Of a stretch of 14,576 nucleotides of DNA, positions 6,405 through 13,468 are shown piece by piece (the stretch's first letter is position 1; every line of letters begins with the position of its first letter). The stretch is taken from NCBI GenBank assembly GCA_031405895.1, contig JANOFL010000024.1, positions 1-14,576 of the forward strand. The letters run 5' to 3'. The stretch is from BJ22 sp031405895. GTDB taxonomy: Bacteria; Planctomycetota; Planctomycetia; Pirellulales; Pirellulaceae. A program made the position numbers and the translations under genes. A model generated the notes under the pieces. It had not been told where the DNA came from. It saw nothing but the letters and a program-made list of their open reading frames with translations, and did no database searches.

Positions 6405-7063
6405 ACTCCGCCGCGCCGACCGGCCGGCATCCCGAGGCACGTCAACACCCGGGCTGCCAGTTCGTCCACCGACTCGTCGCCGCCAGCCAGCTCCAGCTCC
6501 GGATTGAGCGGCGGCTCGTAGGGAGCGTCGATTCCGGTCAGCCCCTTGAGCTGGCCGGCGCGGGCCTGGCGGTAGAGCCCCTTGGGGTCGCGCTTTTCGC
6601 AGATTTCGAGCGGCGTGTTGACGAAGATTTCCACGAAGCTGGCTGGCGATCCGCGCTCGCCGACAATCGCCCGGACCAGGTCGCGGTCGCGGCGGTAGGG
6701 GCTCACGAACGCGGTCAACACGGTCAATCCGGCTTCGCACATCAGCTCGGCCACCCAGCCGGTTCGGCGGATGTTTTCTTCCCGGTCTTTGGCCGCGAAC
6801 GACAGCCCGAACCGCCGGGCGAAGTCATCACCATGAACTTCGGCCAGCCGCTCCGGACTGGCGTTCAGTCCGTGCCTCAGGTTGTCGCCGTCAAGGACGA
6901 ATGAAGGAATCCCAGCTTGGTGCAGCAACGCGTCGACGCGGTTGGCGATCGTACTCTTTCCGCTGCCGCTCAACCCGGTAAACCAGACCACTCGCCCGCG
7001 CGGACGTGTGACGGCCGGCGAATGCCACTGGACACTGGTTGTTTCATCACTCATGTTCGACAT
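6398..7063 (-). CDS. cysC: Adenylyl-sulfate (APS) kinase
   Basis: Phosphorylates adenosine 5'-phosphosulfate with ATP to give PAPS (EC 2.7.1.25), used in sulfate assimilation or sulfonation; cytosolic. Of 221 residues, the Walker A loop is GLSGSGKST (30-38), followed by LDGDNLRHGLN (57-67), REENIRR (94-100), FVSPYR (119-124), EICEKRDPKGLY (153-164) and TGIDAPYE (176-183), all APS-kinase signatures. Relative to E. coli CysC there is about 17 extra residues at 70-88 between HGLN and the DREENIRR segment. ATG7063 was chosen; ATG7054 (MSDETT) is equally possible, and the frame stays open to 7111. No ATP sulfurylase gene is adjacent. The TAG stop lies inside a REP-like repeat, so the C-terminal GGVG may be repeat-derived. 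It is transcribed divergently from glgP. Confidence 0.93.
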   Translation of the reverse strand: MSNMSDETTSVQWHSPAVTRPRGRVVWFTGLSGSGKSTIANRVDALLHQAGIPSFVLDGDNLRHGLNASPERLAEVHGDDFARRFGLSFAAKDREENIRRTGWVAELMCEAGLTVLTAFVSPYRRDRDLVRAIVGERGSPASFVEIFVNTPLEICEKRDPKGLYRQARAGQLKGLTGIDAPYEPPLNPELELAGGDESVDELAARVLTCLGMPAGRRGGVG

Positions 7064-7139
7064 CAGCCCGAGGCGCGTCCTGTCAGCGGGCAACTCCGGT
7101 GCCCGTTCCATTCTGGCGTGTTCCAGCGTCGCGAGGGAG

Positions 7140-7148
7140 TGTTACAAT
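7140..7148 (+). promoter_or_regulatory. Candidate extended -10 promoter for glgP
   Basis: TGTTACAAT (7140-7148) fits an extended -10 element (TGn plus TACAAT, 5 of 6 to consensus). The upstream -35 position (7120-7125, GTTCCA) is poor. It lies in the cysC/glgP divergent spacer, 90 bases before ATG7238. Confidence 0.4.
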
Positions 7149-7237
7149 GCGATGTTTTCGAGCCAGGGCAGTTCCGCACTGCCCGGTTCCGGTACCCCTG
7201 CCGACTTGTCATGCCGACCCGCAAATCCACGGAAGCC

Positions 7238-9418
7238 ATGATCCAGCCCTCAGTTCCCGTCAACGCCCAGGAACAGTTGACGACCCAGGAACTGTACGAC
7301 AAGTGCATGGCGCTGGCCAGCAACCTCTGGTGGTCCTGGACACCCGAAGTCCAGCACCTGTTCCGCGATCTGGACCCGACCCGCTGGCGACAGCTGGATC
7401 ACAACCCGGTCGCGCTGCTCCGCGAGTTCACTCCCCAACGGCTGCATGAGCGGGCCAACGAAGTGGTGCTGTTCAGCCGGATCAACCAGGCTTACCGCCG
7501 GCTGAAGGAATACATCAATTGCCGGCAAACCTGGGGCGCGACCCATGCCGGAGTGCTCGGAGCCCGCCCGGTCGCCTATTTCTCGGCCGAATTCGGGATC
7601 CATGAGTCGCTGCCGATCTACTCGGGCGGCCTCGGCGTTCTTTCGGGTGACCACATCAAAAGCGCCAGTTCGCTCGGCGTGCCCCTCGTCGCGGTCGGTC
7701 TGTTTTACGCGCAGGGCTATTTCCACCAGCAGCTCGACGCCGACGACCTCCAGGAAGAACGCTACGTCGACACACAAGTCGACAATCTGCCGATCCGGCC
7801 AGCCCTCAACGCCGAGGGCCAGCCGATCACGATCGAGATCGAAACGCGGACCGGCAAGCTGCTGGCCAAAGTCTGGAAAATGCAGGTCGGGCGGATCCGG
7901 CTATTCCTGCTCGATTCCAACGTCGAAGGCAACCGGCCCGAGGACCGGACCCTCACCAGCCGGCTCTACGGCGGCGATCAGCGGACCCGCATCCGCCAGG
8001 AGCTGATCCTCGGCGTGGGCGGCGTCAAAGCCCTCGCCGCGCTCGGCATCACCCCCGGTGTCTACCATCTCAACGAAGGCCACAGCGCGTTCGGCCCGCT
8101 GGAAGCGATTCGCCAGCGCATGGCCGACGACGGGCTGTCGTTCAACGACGCGCTGCGCGAAATCGCGCTCCAGTCGGTCTTCACCACCCACACACCCGTG
8201 CCTGCCGGGCATGACCGTTTCCCGGCCGACATGATCGAGGAGCATCTCGGCCCGCTCCGCGACCAGCTCGGCCTGAGTTACGAGCAGTTTCTGACGCTGG
8301 GCCGCGTCAAGCAGGACGATCCGAACGAGACATTCTGCATGACGGTCGCCGGCCTCAAGCTTTCGCGAACCGCCAATGCCGTCAGCCAGCTGCATGGCCA
8401 GGTCTCGCGGCGAATGTGGTCCGTGATCTGGCCGTGGAGGGCGGAAAGTGAAACGCCGATCGGCCACATCACCAATGGCGTGCATTCGCAAAGCTGGCTG
8501 GCTGACCAGATGCGGACGCTCTACGACCGGCTTTTCCCCGCCGGCTGGATTGACCAGGTGGGCGAGCCATCCGTCTGGCAGCGGATCCACGATGTCGATC
8601 CGGGCGAGCTTTGGGAGATCCACAGTACGCTCAAGAATGCCATGATCACGTTTGTCCGCCGCCGTTACACCGCCCAGGTCCGCCGGCGCGGTGAAAACGA
8701 AACTGCGGTCGAGGCAACGCGCCATGTGCTTGACCCATCGGTCCTGACGATCGGCTTTGCCCGCCGGTTTGCCACCTACAAACGGGCCAACATGATTTTT
8801 ACGGACCTCGACCGGATTGCCGCCCTGCTCAACGATCCGCGCCGGCCGGTGCAGATCGTGTTTGCCGGCAAGGCCCATCCCAAGGACGAGCCGGGCAAGA
8901 ACTACATCCGCTCGATTGCAGGACTCCGCCGCGACCCGCGATTCGCGGCCCGGGTCGTGTTCGTGGAGGACTACGACGTCAATGTCTGCCGGCATCTCGT
9001 GCAGGGCGTGGATGTCTGGCTCAACAACCCCCGCCGCCCGCTGGAGGCCTCCGGGACCAGTGGCCAAAAAACGGTTCTCAACGGCGGACTCAACCTGTCG
9101 GTCCTCGACGGCTGGTGGGCCGAGGCCTTTGACGGCAGCAACGGCTTCGCCATCGGCCGCGGCACACATCATGTGGACGACGCGATCACCGACCAGCGCG
9201 ACGCCGAGTCGCTCTACCAGGTCCTCGAAAACGAAGTCGTGCCGATCTTCTACAACCGCGACGGCGATGGCCTGCCTCGCGACTGGATCAAACGCATGAT
9301 CAACTCGATCAGCACCCTCGCCTGGCGCTTCAGCAGCGACCGGATGGTGATGGATTACGTCCGCAGCTGCTATGTCCCGTCAGCCGGCGGGCTGAGCTGC
9401 AATATGGAGACCGGCTGA
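7238..9418 (+). CDS. glgP: Alpha-glucan (glycogen) phosphorylase family protein
   Basis: Phosphorolysis of alpha-1,4-glucan to glucose-1-phosphate (EC 2.4.1.1 type), PLP-dependent, cytosolic. Of 726 residues, the N-terminal NLWWSWTPE...LFRDLDP is the DUF3417-like segment of the shorter GlgP/MalP subfamily. Then come YFSAEFGIHES (from 114), SGGLGVLSGDH, YHLNEGHSAF (276-285), FARRFATYKRA (507-517) and EASGTSGQK (603-611), whose Lys611 is the expected PLP Schiff-base lysine. NGGLNLSVLDGWW and FAIGRG complete the active site. The subfamily is distinct from E. coli GlgP. ATG7238 was chosen because the conserved segment follows soon after and GGA precedes it; ATG7211 would add nine residues, and the frame is open back into cysC. 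It is a single gene with no other glycogen genes nearby. Confidence 0.94.
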   Translation: MIQPSVPVNAQEQLTTQELYDKCMALASNLWWSWTPEVQHLFRDLDPTRWRQLDHNPVALLREFTPQRLHERANEVVLFSRINQAYRRLKEYINCRQTWGATHAGVLGARPVAYFSAEFGIHESLPIYSGGLGVLSGDHIKSASSLGVPLVAVGLFYAQGYFHQQLDADDLQEERYVDTQVDNLPIRPALNAEGQPITIEIETRTGKLLAKVWKMQVGRIRLFLLDSNVEGNRPEDRTLTSRLYGGDQRTRIRQELILGVGGVKALAALGITPGVYHLNEGHSAFGPLEAIRQRMADDGLSFNDALREIALQSVFTTHTPVPAGHDRFPADMIEEHLGPLRDQLGLSYEQFLTLGRVKQDDPNETFCMTVAGLKLSRTANAVSQLHGQVSRRMWSVIWPWRAESETPIGHITNGVHSQSWLADQMRTLYDRLFPAGWIDQVGEPSVWQRIHDVDPGELWEIHSTLKNAMITFVRRRYTAQVRRRGENETAVEATRHVLDPSVLTIGFARRFATYKRANMIFTDLDRIAALLNDPRRPVQIVFAGKAHPKDEPGKNYIRSIAGLRRDPRFAARVVFVEDYDVNVCRHLVQGVDVWLNNPRRPLEASGTSGQKTVLNGGLNLSVLDGWWAEAFDGSNGFAIGRGTHHVDDAITDQRDAESLYQVLENEVVPIFYNRDGDGLPRDWIKRMINSISTLAWRFSSDRMVMDYVRSCYVPSAGGLSCNMETG

Positions 9419-9489
9419 AAAACAGGTTTCCGGGCCGCCCGCTTCCGGCAGATCGCTGAAGCTGGAGGGTGAACAGTAACTTGGAAATT

Positions 9490-9592
<103 letters not shown>

Positions 9593-9666
9593 AAAACGGT
9601 CCTTGAGGCCTGGCCTGGCCAGCTGCCTTGTTCCCGCGAATCACTTCTTCATCCTTCCCCGCCCGC

Positions 9667-10314
9667 ATGGCCCGCATCCTGATCACCTCCGGACCGACGC
9701 GGCAATACCTTGACCCGGTCCGGTTTCTCAGCAACGCCTCCAGCGGGCGGATGGGCCAGGCAATTGTTGCGGCCGCGCTGAAAGCCGGACACTCGGTGAT
9801 CGTGGTCAGCGGCCCGGTTCAGGTCCGCTATCCGGCCGCGGCCGAAGTCATCCAGGTGGAAACGACCGACGAAATGCTGAGGGCCTGCCTTGCCGAGTTT
9901 CCCGCCTGCGATGGCCTGATCGGCGTCGCCGCGCCCTGCGACTACAAACCGAGGCGCGTTGCGGCCGGAAAGATCACCAAAACCGGCGGGCCGCTGCGGC
10001 TGGAACTGGTGGAAACGCCTGATATCGTGGCGACCCTCGGCCAACGGAAAAATCGCCAGCAATGGACTGTCGGATTCGCGCTCGAATCCAGCGACGCCCG
10101 CTTCCGGGCGCTGGCCAAGCTGGAAGCCAAGCATTGCGACCTGATGGTGGTGAACACGCCTGCGGCGATCAACGCCGCCGAGTCATCAATCGAAATCCTC
10201 GCCCCCGGCGGCCAGGTCCTTGCCTCCGCCAGTGGTCCGAAATCGCGACTGGCCAGCCTTGTCCTGAAAACCATCAGCAGTCAGCTGATGCCCGCCGCCC
10301 CGCAGCAGGAATGA
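9667..10314 (+). CDS. coaB: Phosphopantothenate-cysteine ligase, stand-alone CoaB
   Basis: Couples 4'-phosphopantothenate to cysteine using a nucleotide triphosphate (EC 6.3.2.5 or 6.3.2.51), the second step of coenzyme A synthesis; cytosolic. Of 215 residues, motifs in order are ITSGPTRQYLDPVRF (6-20), SNASSGRMG (22-30), AAPCDYKP (88-95), AGKITK (100-105), ETPDI (116-120), VGFALES (135-141) and DLMVVN (158-163), matching the CoaB half of the usual CoaBC fusion. No CoaC flavodoxin-like decarboxylase domain is fused or adjacent, so that step must be encoded elsewhere. The frame continues upstream to a TTG at 9628, but MARILITSGPT at ATG9667 is the family start. No Shine-Dalgarno is seen. Confidence 0.9.
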   Translation: MARILITSGPTRQYLDPVRFLSNASSGRMGQAIVAAALKAGHSVIVVSGPVQVRYPAAAEVIQVETTDEMLRACLAEFPACDGLIGVAAPCDYKPRRVAAGKITKTGGPLRLELVETPDIVATLGQRKNRQQWTVGFALESSDARFRALAKLEAKHCDLMVVNTPAAINAAESSIEILAPGGQVLASASGPKSRLASLVLKTISSQLMPAAPQQE

Positions 10315-10364
10315 CTGCAGCTCTGGCCATTCGTTCATTCCGGCGTTCCCGGGTGCGGCCAATC

Positions 10365-10392
10365 TGGACTGTAGACGACGTCCGCGTAGGAT
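10365..10392 (+). promoter_or_regulatory. Weak promoter candidate before the SIMPL gene
   Basis: TGGACT (10365-10370), 16-base spacer, TAGGAT (10387-10392). Each hexamer matches 4 of 6 of the sigma70 consensus. It lies about 58 bases before ATG10451. Confidence 0.3.
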
Positions 10393-10421
10393 TGGCACGA
10401 TTGTTTTCACTGGGTCGGAGG

Positions 10422-10447
10422 CAGGAATTTTCTTCCTGAGAGGTTCA
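10422..10447 (+). promoter_or_regulatory. Leader hairpin abutting the ribosome binding site
   Basis: CAGGAA (10422-10427), loop TTTTC, TTCCTG (10433-10438) is a perfect 6-bp stem whose right edge touches the Shine-Dalgarno GAGAGG (10438-10443), seven bases from ATG10451. This clear ribosome binding site fixes the start; most other genes here lack one. The stem could modulate translation, which is inference. Confidence 0.4.
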
Positions 10448-10450
10448 GTA

Positions 10451-11170
10451 ATGTTGCGATCCATAGTATGCGGCGTGGCTTTTGTGATGGTGATGGCGTC
10501 AGACAGTCTGGCGCAGCTGGGGCCCCCGGATAACCGGATCACGGTTATTGGTGAAGGTGTCGTCGCGGCCACGCCCGATGTCTTCCTGCTCGATTTCGCC
10601 GTGACGCTGGAGGGTGCCGATCTGGAGAAGATCCACGCGGATGTGAGCCAGCGCTGCGGCCAAGTCGTGAAGGCCGCGCGCGAGTTCAAGCTGGACCCTG
10701 CGCGGACTTTCACCCGCGAATACCAGATCACTCCGCGGAACGACCTCAACCAGAAATTTGTGGGATACAGGGTCTCCCAGAAATTCCGGTTCGCCCTCGC
10801 TGAGCTTGACCAGGCGGAGGCCCTGACGACGGCTGTGCTGAAAGCCGGGGCGACCACGATCGAGTCGGTTGAGTTCACTGTCGCCGATTCCGAGGAGCTT
10901 TGGGAAACCGCGCGCGAAAAGGCCGTTGCCAAAGCCCTGACGCGGGCAACGCGGATGACCAAAATGGTCAATTCAAAGCCCGGTGCGGCGACCAACATCT
11001 CGGATCAGGGCAACCAGTTTTCCTCCACCGGCTGTTCGTGGAATCCCAAAGCCCTGGAGAAGACGGACGGCGCGGGGCTTCCCGAAGGCGATCGCGTCTT
11101 CTTCGTGCCACCGACCTCGGTCAAGTTCCAGGTTCGCGTCAGCGTGTCGTTCTCGATCGAACCGCTATGA
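10451..11170 (+). CDS. Exported SIMPL (DUF541) domain protein
   Basis: 239 residues with a cleavable signal peptide, MLRSIVCGVAFVMVMASDSLA, with likely cleavage at A21|Q22. The mature part has ITVIGEGVVAATPDVFLLDFAV (30-51) and LDPARTFTREYQITPRND, then YRVSQKFRF and the helix EELWETAREKAVAKALTRATRM (a typical DUF541 'AREKAvaDA..KA..LA' helix) before a beta-rich C-terminus (VKFQVRVSVSFSIEP). SIMPL proteins are periplasmic or surface proteins that assemble into oligomeric rings; E. coli YggE is linked to oxidative stress. The role here is unknown. The insert GCSWNPKALEKTDGAG before the last strands is not something I can assign. It is a single gene with a good Shine-Dalgarno. Confidence 0.85.
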   Translation: MLRSIVCGVAFVMVMASDSLAQLGPPDNRITVIGEGVVAATPDVFLLDFAVTLEGADLEKIHADVSQRCGQVVKAAREFKLDPARTFTREYQITPRNDLNQKFVGYRVSQKFRFALAELDQAEALTTAVLKAGATTIESVEFTVADSEELWETAREKAVAKALTRATRMTKMVNSKPGAATNISDQGNQFSSTGCSWNPKALEKTDGAGLPEGDRVFFVPPTSVKFQVRVSVSFSIEPL

Positions 11171-11256
11171 ACCTGCCGGCGTTTTCCCGGGCAATTCCGC
11201 CAAGTGTACCGGTCAGCATCAACAGGTGCCGGCACTGACGCACTGTCTGGTGTCCG

Positions 11257-11736
11257 TCAGTCATCGGTTTCAGGCATTGTCCGGCTGAACCACCCCCGCA
11301 AGTCAGCAACGTCAGCGAGGTCTTTGGGTCGCGCCGCGGCTTCCTTGTTCTTCAGCAACAGCTCGGGCGAGATCACCAGTACCGGCTGGCCATCCACGTC
11401 AACAACACGCCGACTGGAGTAAGCGTCGTCAAACGTGACGCCGCTGATCTGTGTCAAAAGATCGATGCGGAAAGGTGATCGTCCCAGCATGATGACCTTG
11501 TTGGGGCTGAGCAATGAAACTCCGGCCGGAGGAACCACGGAACCAAATCCAAAGTCATTCAGAACTGACCTCAGCAGCGTCTCATTCGGCTCGCCGGACT
11601 CAACAAAAAAGTCGATATCACCGGTCAGGCGGGGCGGGCGGTACAGATTCAGGGCATAAGCCCCAACTGTCACATACCGTACGCCGGCTGAATTCATCAA
11701 CGCGATAAATTCGCTGAAGTCCTTTGGCAGCTGCAT
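11257..11736 (-). CDS. Nucleotidyltransferase-fold protein (DUF6036/MNT-like)
   Basis: 159 residues with the polymerase-beta nucleotidyltransferase core: VGAYALN (24-30, the G-S/A helix turn), TGDIDFFV (38-45) giving Asp40 and Asp42, and FRIDLL (89-94) giving Asp92, the third metal ligand. The C-terminal LLLKNKEAAARPKDLADVADL is typical of this group (NK-x-A-x-x-RxKDxxD). Related proteins include AbiEii/MNT-type toxins and uncharacterised NTases; whether this one transfers a nucleotide to RNA or protein is unknown. ATG11736 gives the conserved N-terminus LPKDFSEFIALMNSAGVRYV. It is the second gene of a minus-strand pair and overlaps its partner out of frame by 119 bases. Confidence 0.85.
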   Translation of the reverse strand: MQLPKDFSEFIALMNSAGVRYVTVGAYALNLYRPPRLTGDIDFFVESGEPNETLLRSVLNDFGFGSVVPPAGVSLLSPNKVIMLGRSPFRIDLLTQISGVTFDDAYSSRRVVDVDGQPVLVISPELLLKNKEAAARPKDLADVADLRGWFSRTMPETDD

Positions 11737-11860
11737 AGTAGGGAGCCATCATTTCCATGAAAACCTGGAATCTCTCGGCTGGCGTCCTGTTGGCATCATC
11801 CTCGCGGTCCGCCGCCTCCGCGGTATCAAGTCCGCTATAGATGCGAAGGGTTTTTTCCAT
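11618..11860 (-). CDS. Small partner protein of the nucleotidyltransferase (antitoxin-like, putative)
   Basis: 80 residues: MEKTLRIYSGLDTAEAADRED, then RTPAERFQVFMEMM, then GLQRIYRVDEFSRRTV. The layout 'T-x-RIY-SxxxAExAD - TPxERF - hydrophobic helix - RxYRVxE' is one I recognise from short proteins encoded just upstream of DUF6036-type nucleotidyltransferases. No DNA-binding motif is evident. ATG11860 was chosen because the residues before it (MPCYAFALMTTCLSTTCV) do not fit. From residue 42 onward the frame overlaps the nucleotidyltransferase, and its stop is at 11618. The last residues (CPESVPPAPPDR) look like read-through, so the native end may have been lost by a frameshift, or the overlap may be genuine. 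Confidence 0.65.
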   Translation of the reverse strand: MEKTLRIYSGLDTAEAADREDDANRTPAERFQVFMEMMAPYYAAAKGLQRIYRVDEFSRRTVCDSWGLCPESVPPAPPDR

Positions 11861-12012
11861 AACGCAGGTGGTGGAAAGACAGGTTGTCATCAGAGCAAAA
11901 GCGTAGCAGGGCACGACGCGGGTTCCAACTTCCTTTCCCCCAACGGCCAGATCATTTTGCCAGTCTCCAGACAGCAGTGGACCGATTTCCGCTGGAAACG
12001 CGATCGCAGCCT

Positions 12013-12252
12013 TTAATCCCGGTTCTTGCTTTCCCCGTCACCTTCCGGTGACGTCAGAAAACCGGCGTTGCCTCCGGAGCTGGCGCCCGGTTTCTGCCGA
12101 CCCCGCCGCCGGACGGCGTCGGCGAGCAGGTATTCGATCTGGCCATTGATGCTCCGCAGCTCCTCATCGGCCCAGACGCGGAGCTGCTCGAACAGGCGCG
12201 GGGAAATCCGCAGCGGAAAGGCTTTCTTCGGTGAGGGGGGGGTATCGCTCAT
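12013..12252 (-). CDS. Arc-like ribbon-helix-helix DNA-binding protein
   Basis: 79 residues. KKAFPLRISPRLFEQLRVWA (9-28) followed by DEELRSINGQIEYLLADAVRRRGR (29-52) fits the ribbon-helix-helix fold: a short beta strand, helix A, the turn with the S-x-N pattern, and helix B. The tail after residue 53 is polar, Gly/Ser-rich and probably disordered. RHH proteins bind DNA as dimers through the strand, often repressing their own operon. It lies 100 bases downstream of the SPFH gene on the same strand, an association I have seen in other bacteria. A C8 run falls in codons 4-6. The ATG is preceded by GGACCGGG. Confidence 0.78.
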   Translation of the reverse strand: MSDTPPSPKKAFPLRISPRLFEQLRVWADEELRSINGQIEYLLADAVRRRGRQKPGASSGGNAGFLTSPEGDGESKNRD

Positions 12253-12303
12253 CCCGGTCCATCAGAGTTCCGCACGCGACGCGTGGAAAGATCCCGGTAG
12301 CAG

Positions 12304-12329
12304 ACCCTTGCTTGCGCTGCGGGCTGGTA
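12304..12329. repeat. REP-like repeat in the SPFH-RHH spacer (family C)
   Basis: On the minus strand the sequence reads ACCAGCCCGCAGCGCAAGC then AAGGGT. This AGCCCG-AGCGCAAGC-AGGGT pattern is one I associate with interspersed planctomycete repeats. It occupies the 100-base gap between two genes that look co-transcribed, and could form an internal hairpin that separates their expression. Confidence 0.5.
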
Positions 12330-12352
12330 TTCCGGAGATCCGGGCCAATAGG

Positions 12353-13261
12353 TCAGTGGATTGTTCCGGCGTTTACCACCGGATGGGTTTCCGATTCGCT
12401 GCAGAGCACGACCAGCAGGTTGCTGACCATCGCTGCCTTGCGCTCGGTGTCCAGGTCGACGATGTTCCGGTCGGAAAGGTCCTTGAGGGCCATCTCGACC
12501 ATCGAAACCGCCCCGTGGACGATCTTGCTGCGGGCCGCGATGATCGCTTCGGCCTGTTGCCTGCGGAGCATTGCCTGGGCGATTTCCGGAGCGTAGGCGA
12601 GATGGATCAGCCGCGTCTCGTCGATCACAACGCCGGCCGTTGCCAGCCGGCTCTGAAGCTCGGACTGGAGGGCGTGCGAGACTTCGTCGACTCCCGACCG
12701 CAATGTGACTTCGCCCTCCTCGCCATCGTCATAGGCGAAGTTGTTGGCCAGCATCCGGACCGCCGACTCGCTCTGGACCGCTACAAACTCTTCGTAGTTG
12801 TCGACATCGAAGAGGGCTTCGGCCGTGTCGGCGACCCGCCAGACCACGACGGCCCCGATCTCGATCGGATTGCCCCGCTTGTCGTTGACCTTGAGCTTGG
12901 GCGTGTTGAAGTTCCTCGCCCGCAGCGAAATCTTCGTCTTGGTGATGAACGGATTGGTCCAGTGGAAACCGCTCCGGCGTTCGGTCCCGATGTAGTCGCC
13001 GAAGAGGATCAAAGCGCGGCCTTCATTCGGCTGAAGCGTAAAGAACCCGCACAGCCCGACGATCCACGCGAACACGAGAGCGATCGCGGTGCCGAGGAAC
13101 CAGAGGTTCGGCCAGCCACCCTCCCGCTCGGCCACAATCGCCGAATTGATGAACAGGTAGATCAACCCGCCAAAGAGGGGAATGGCCAACAAGACCACGC
13201 CCAACATTCCCCAGCCCGACCACGCCCGAACGACCTTTTCCACACTGCGAACTTTGCTCAC
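12353..13261 (-). CDS. SPFH/Band-7 domain membrane protein
   Basis: 302 residues. Two hydrophobic segments (about 18-38 and 52-75) anchor the N-terminus. The SPFH domain follows, with LQPNEGRALILFGDYIGT (76-93), the GFHWTNPF hallmark (98-105), ISLRARNFNTPKLKVND (111-127), a beta strand IGAVVVWRVAD (135-145) and the charged helical region with LAYAPEIAQAMLRRQQAEAI (221-240). Such proteins oligomerise at the inner membrane as scaffolds; a specific function cannot be assigned. GTG13261 was chosen because GGGGAG lies seven bases upstream; a TTG at 13276 inside that site would add five residues. It is followed by the RHH gene and likely forms an operon with it. A repeat-rich palindrome 40-75 bases upstream may be an operator. 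Confidence 0.9.
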   Translation of the reverse strand: MSKVRSVEKVVRAWSGWGMLGVVLLAIPLFGGLIYLFINSAIVAEREGGWPNLWFLGTAIALVFAWIVGLCGFFTLQPNEGRALILFGDYIGTERRSGFHWTNPFITKTKISLRARNFNTPKLKVNDKRGNPIEIGAVVVWRVADTAEALFDVDNYEEFVAVQSESAVRMLANNFAYDDGEEGEVTLRSGVDEVSHALQSELQSRLATAGVVIDETRLIHLAYAPEIAQAMLRRQQAEAIIAARSKIVHGAVSMVEMALKDLSDRNIVDLDTERKAAMVSNLLVVLCSESETHPVVNAGTIH

Positions 13262-13303
13262 TTGATTGCTCCCCAATCCGCCGCGAATCGACTACTGCCA
13301 CGC

Positions 13304-13334
13304 CGTGATATTCGTATGATATCATCGTGATATT
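13304..13334. promoter_or_regulatory. Palindrome flanked by direct repeats upstream of SPFH-RHH
   Basis: ATGATATCAT (13316-13325) is a perfect 10-bp palindrome. It is flanked by two exact CGTGATATT copies (13304-13312 and 13326-13334). This AT-rich cluster sits about 45 bases upstream of the SPFH start, where an operator or promoter would be. RHH proteins usually bind tandem or palindromic short boxes, so autoregulation by the downstream RHH protein is a reasonable inference. Confidence 0.45.
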
Positions 13335-13468
13335 GGCCTCGCCATAGCGGAAATAGACAACTGTTGTAAATCATTGCTGCTCAGGCACTTGCGCCGCATG
13401 TCCAAGCGAGTTTGAAATGCGATTGCGTGATCAATAGTCCAGTTTTTTGCGTCCGGGCAACTGCTGCC

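Noticed and set aside
6045..6740. Minus-strand 231-codon frame
   Set aside because: It begins antisense within cysC, continues through repeats and ends in the tRNA (the familiar QDSNLRP antisense-tRNA artefact).
7901..9172. Minus-strand 423-codon frame antisense to glgP
   Set aside because: It is the complement of a clear phosphorylase with all active-site motifs. Long antisense frames are expected in GC-rich coding DNA.
10186..10998. Minus-strand 270-codon frame
   Set aside because: It is antisense to the SIMPL gene and coaB end and crosses the leader with its clear Shine-Dalgarno; Ser/Ala/Arg-rich with no motif.
12026..13330. Plus-strand 434-codon frame across the SPFH-RHH region
   Set aside because: It is antisense to two recognisable proteins and spans their intergenic repeat; the translation is Asp/Arg/Pro-rich without a fold pattern.
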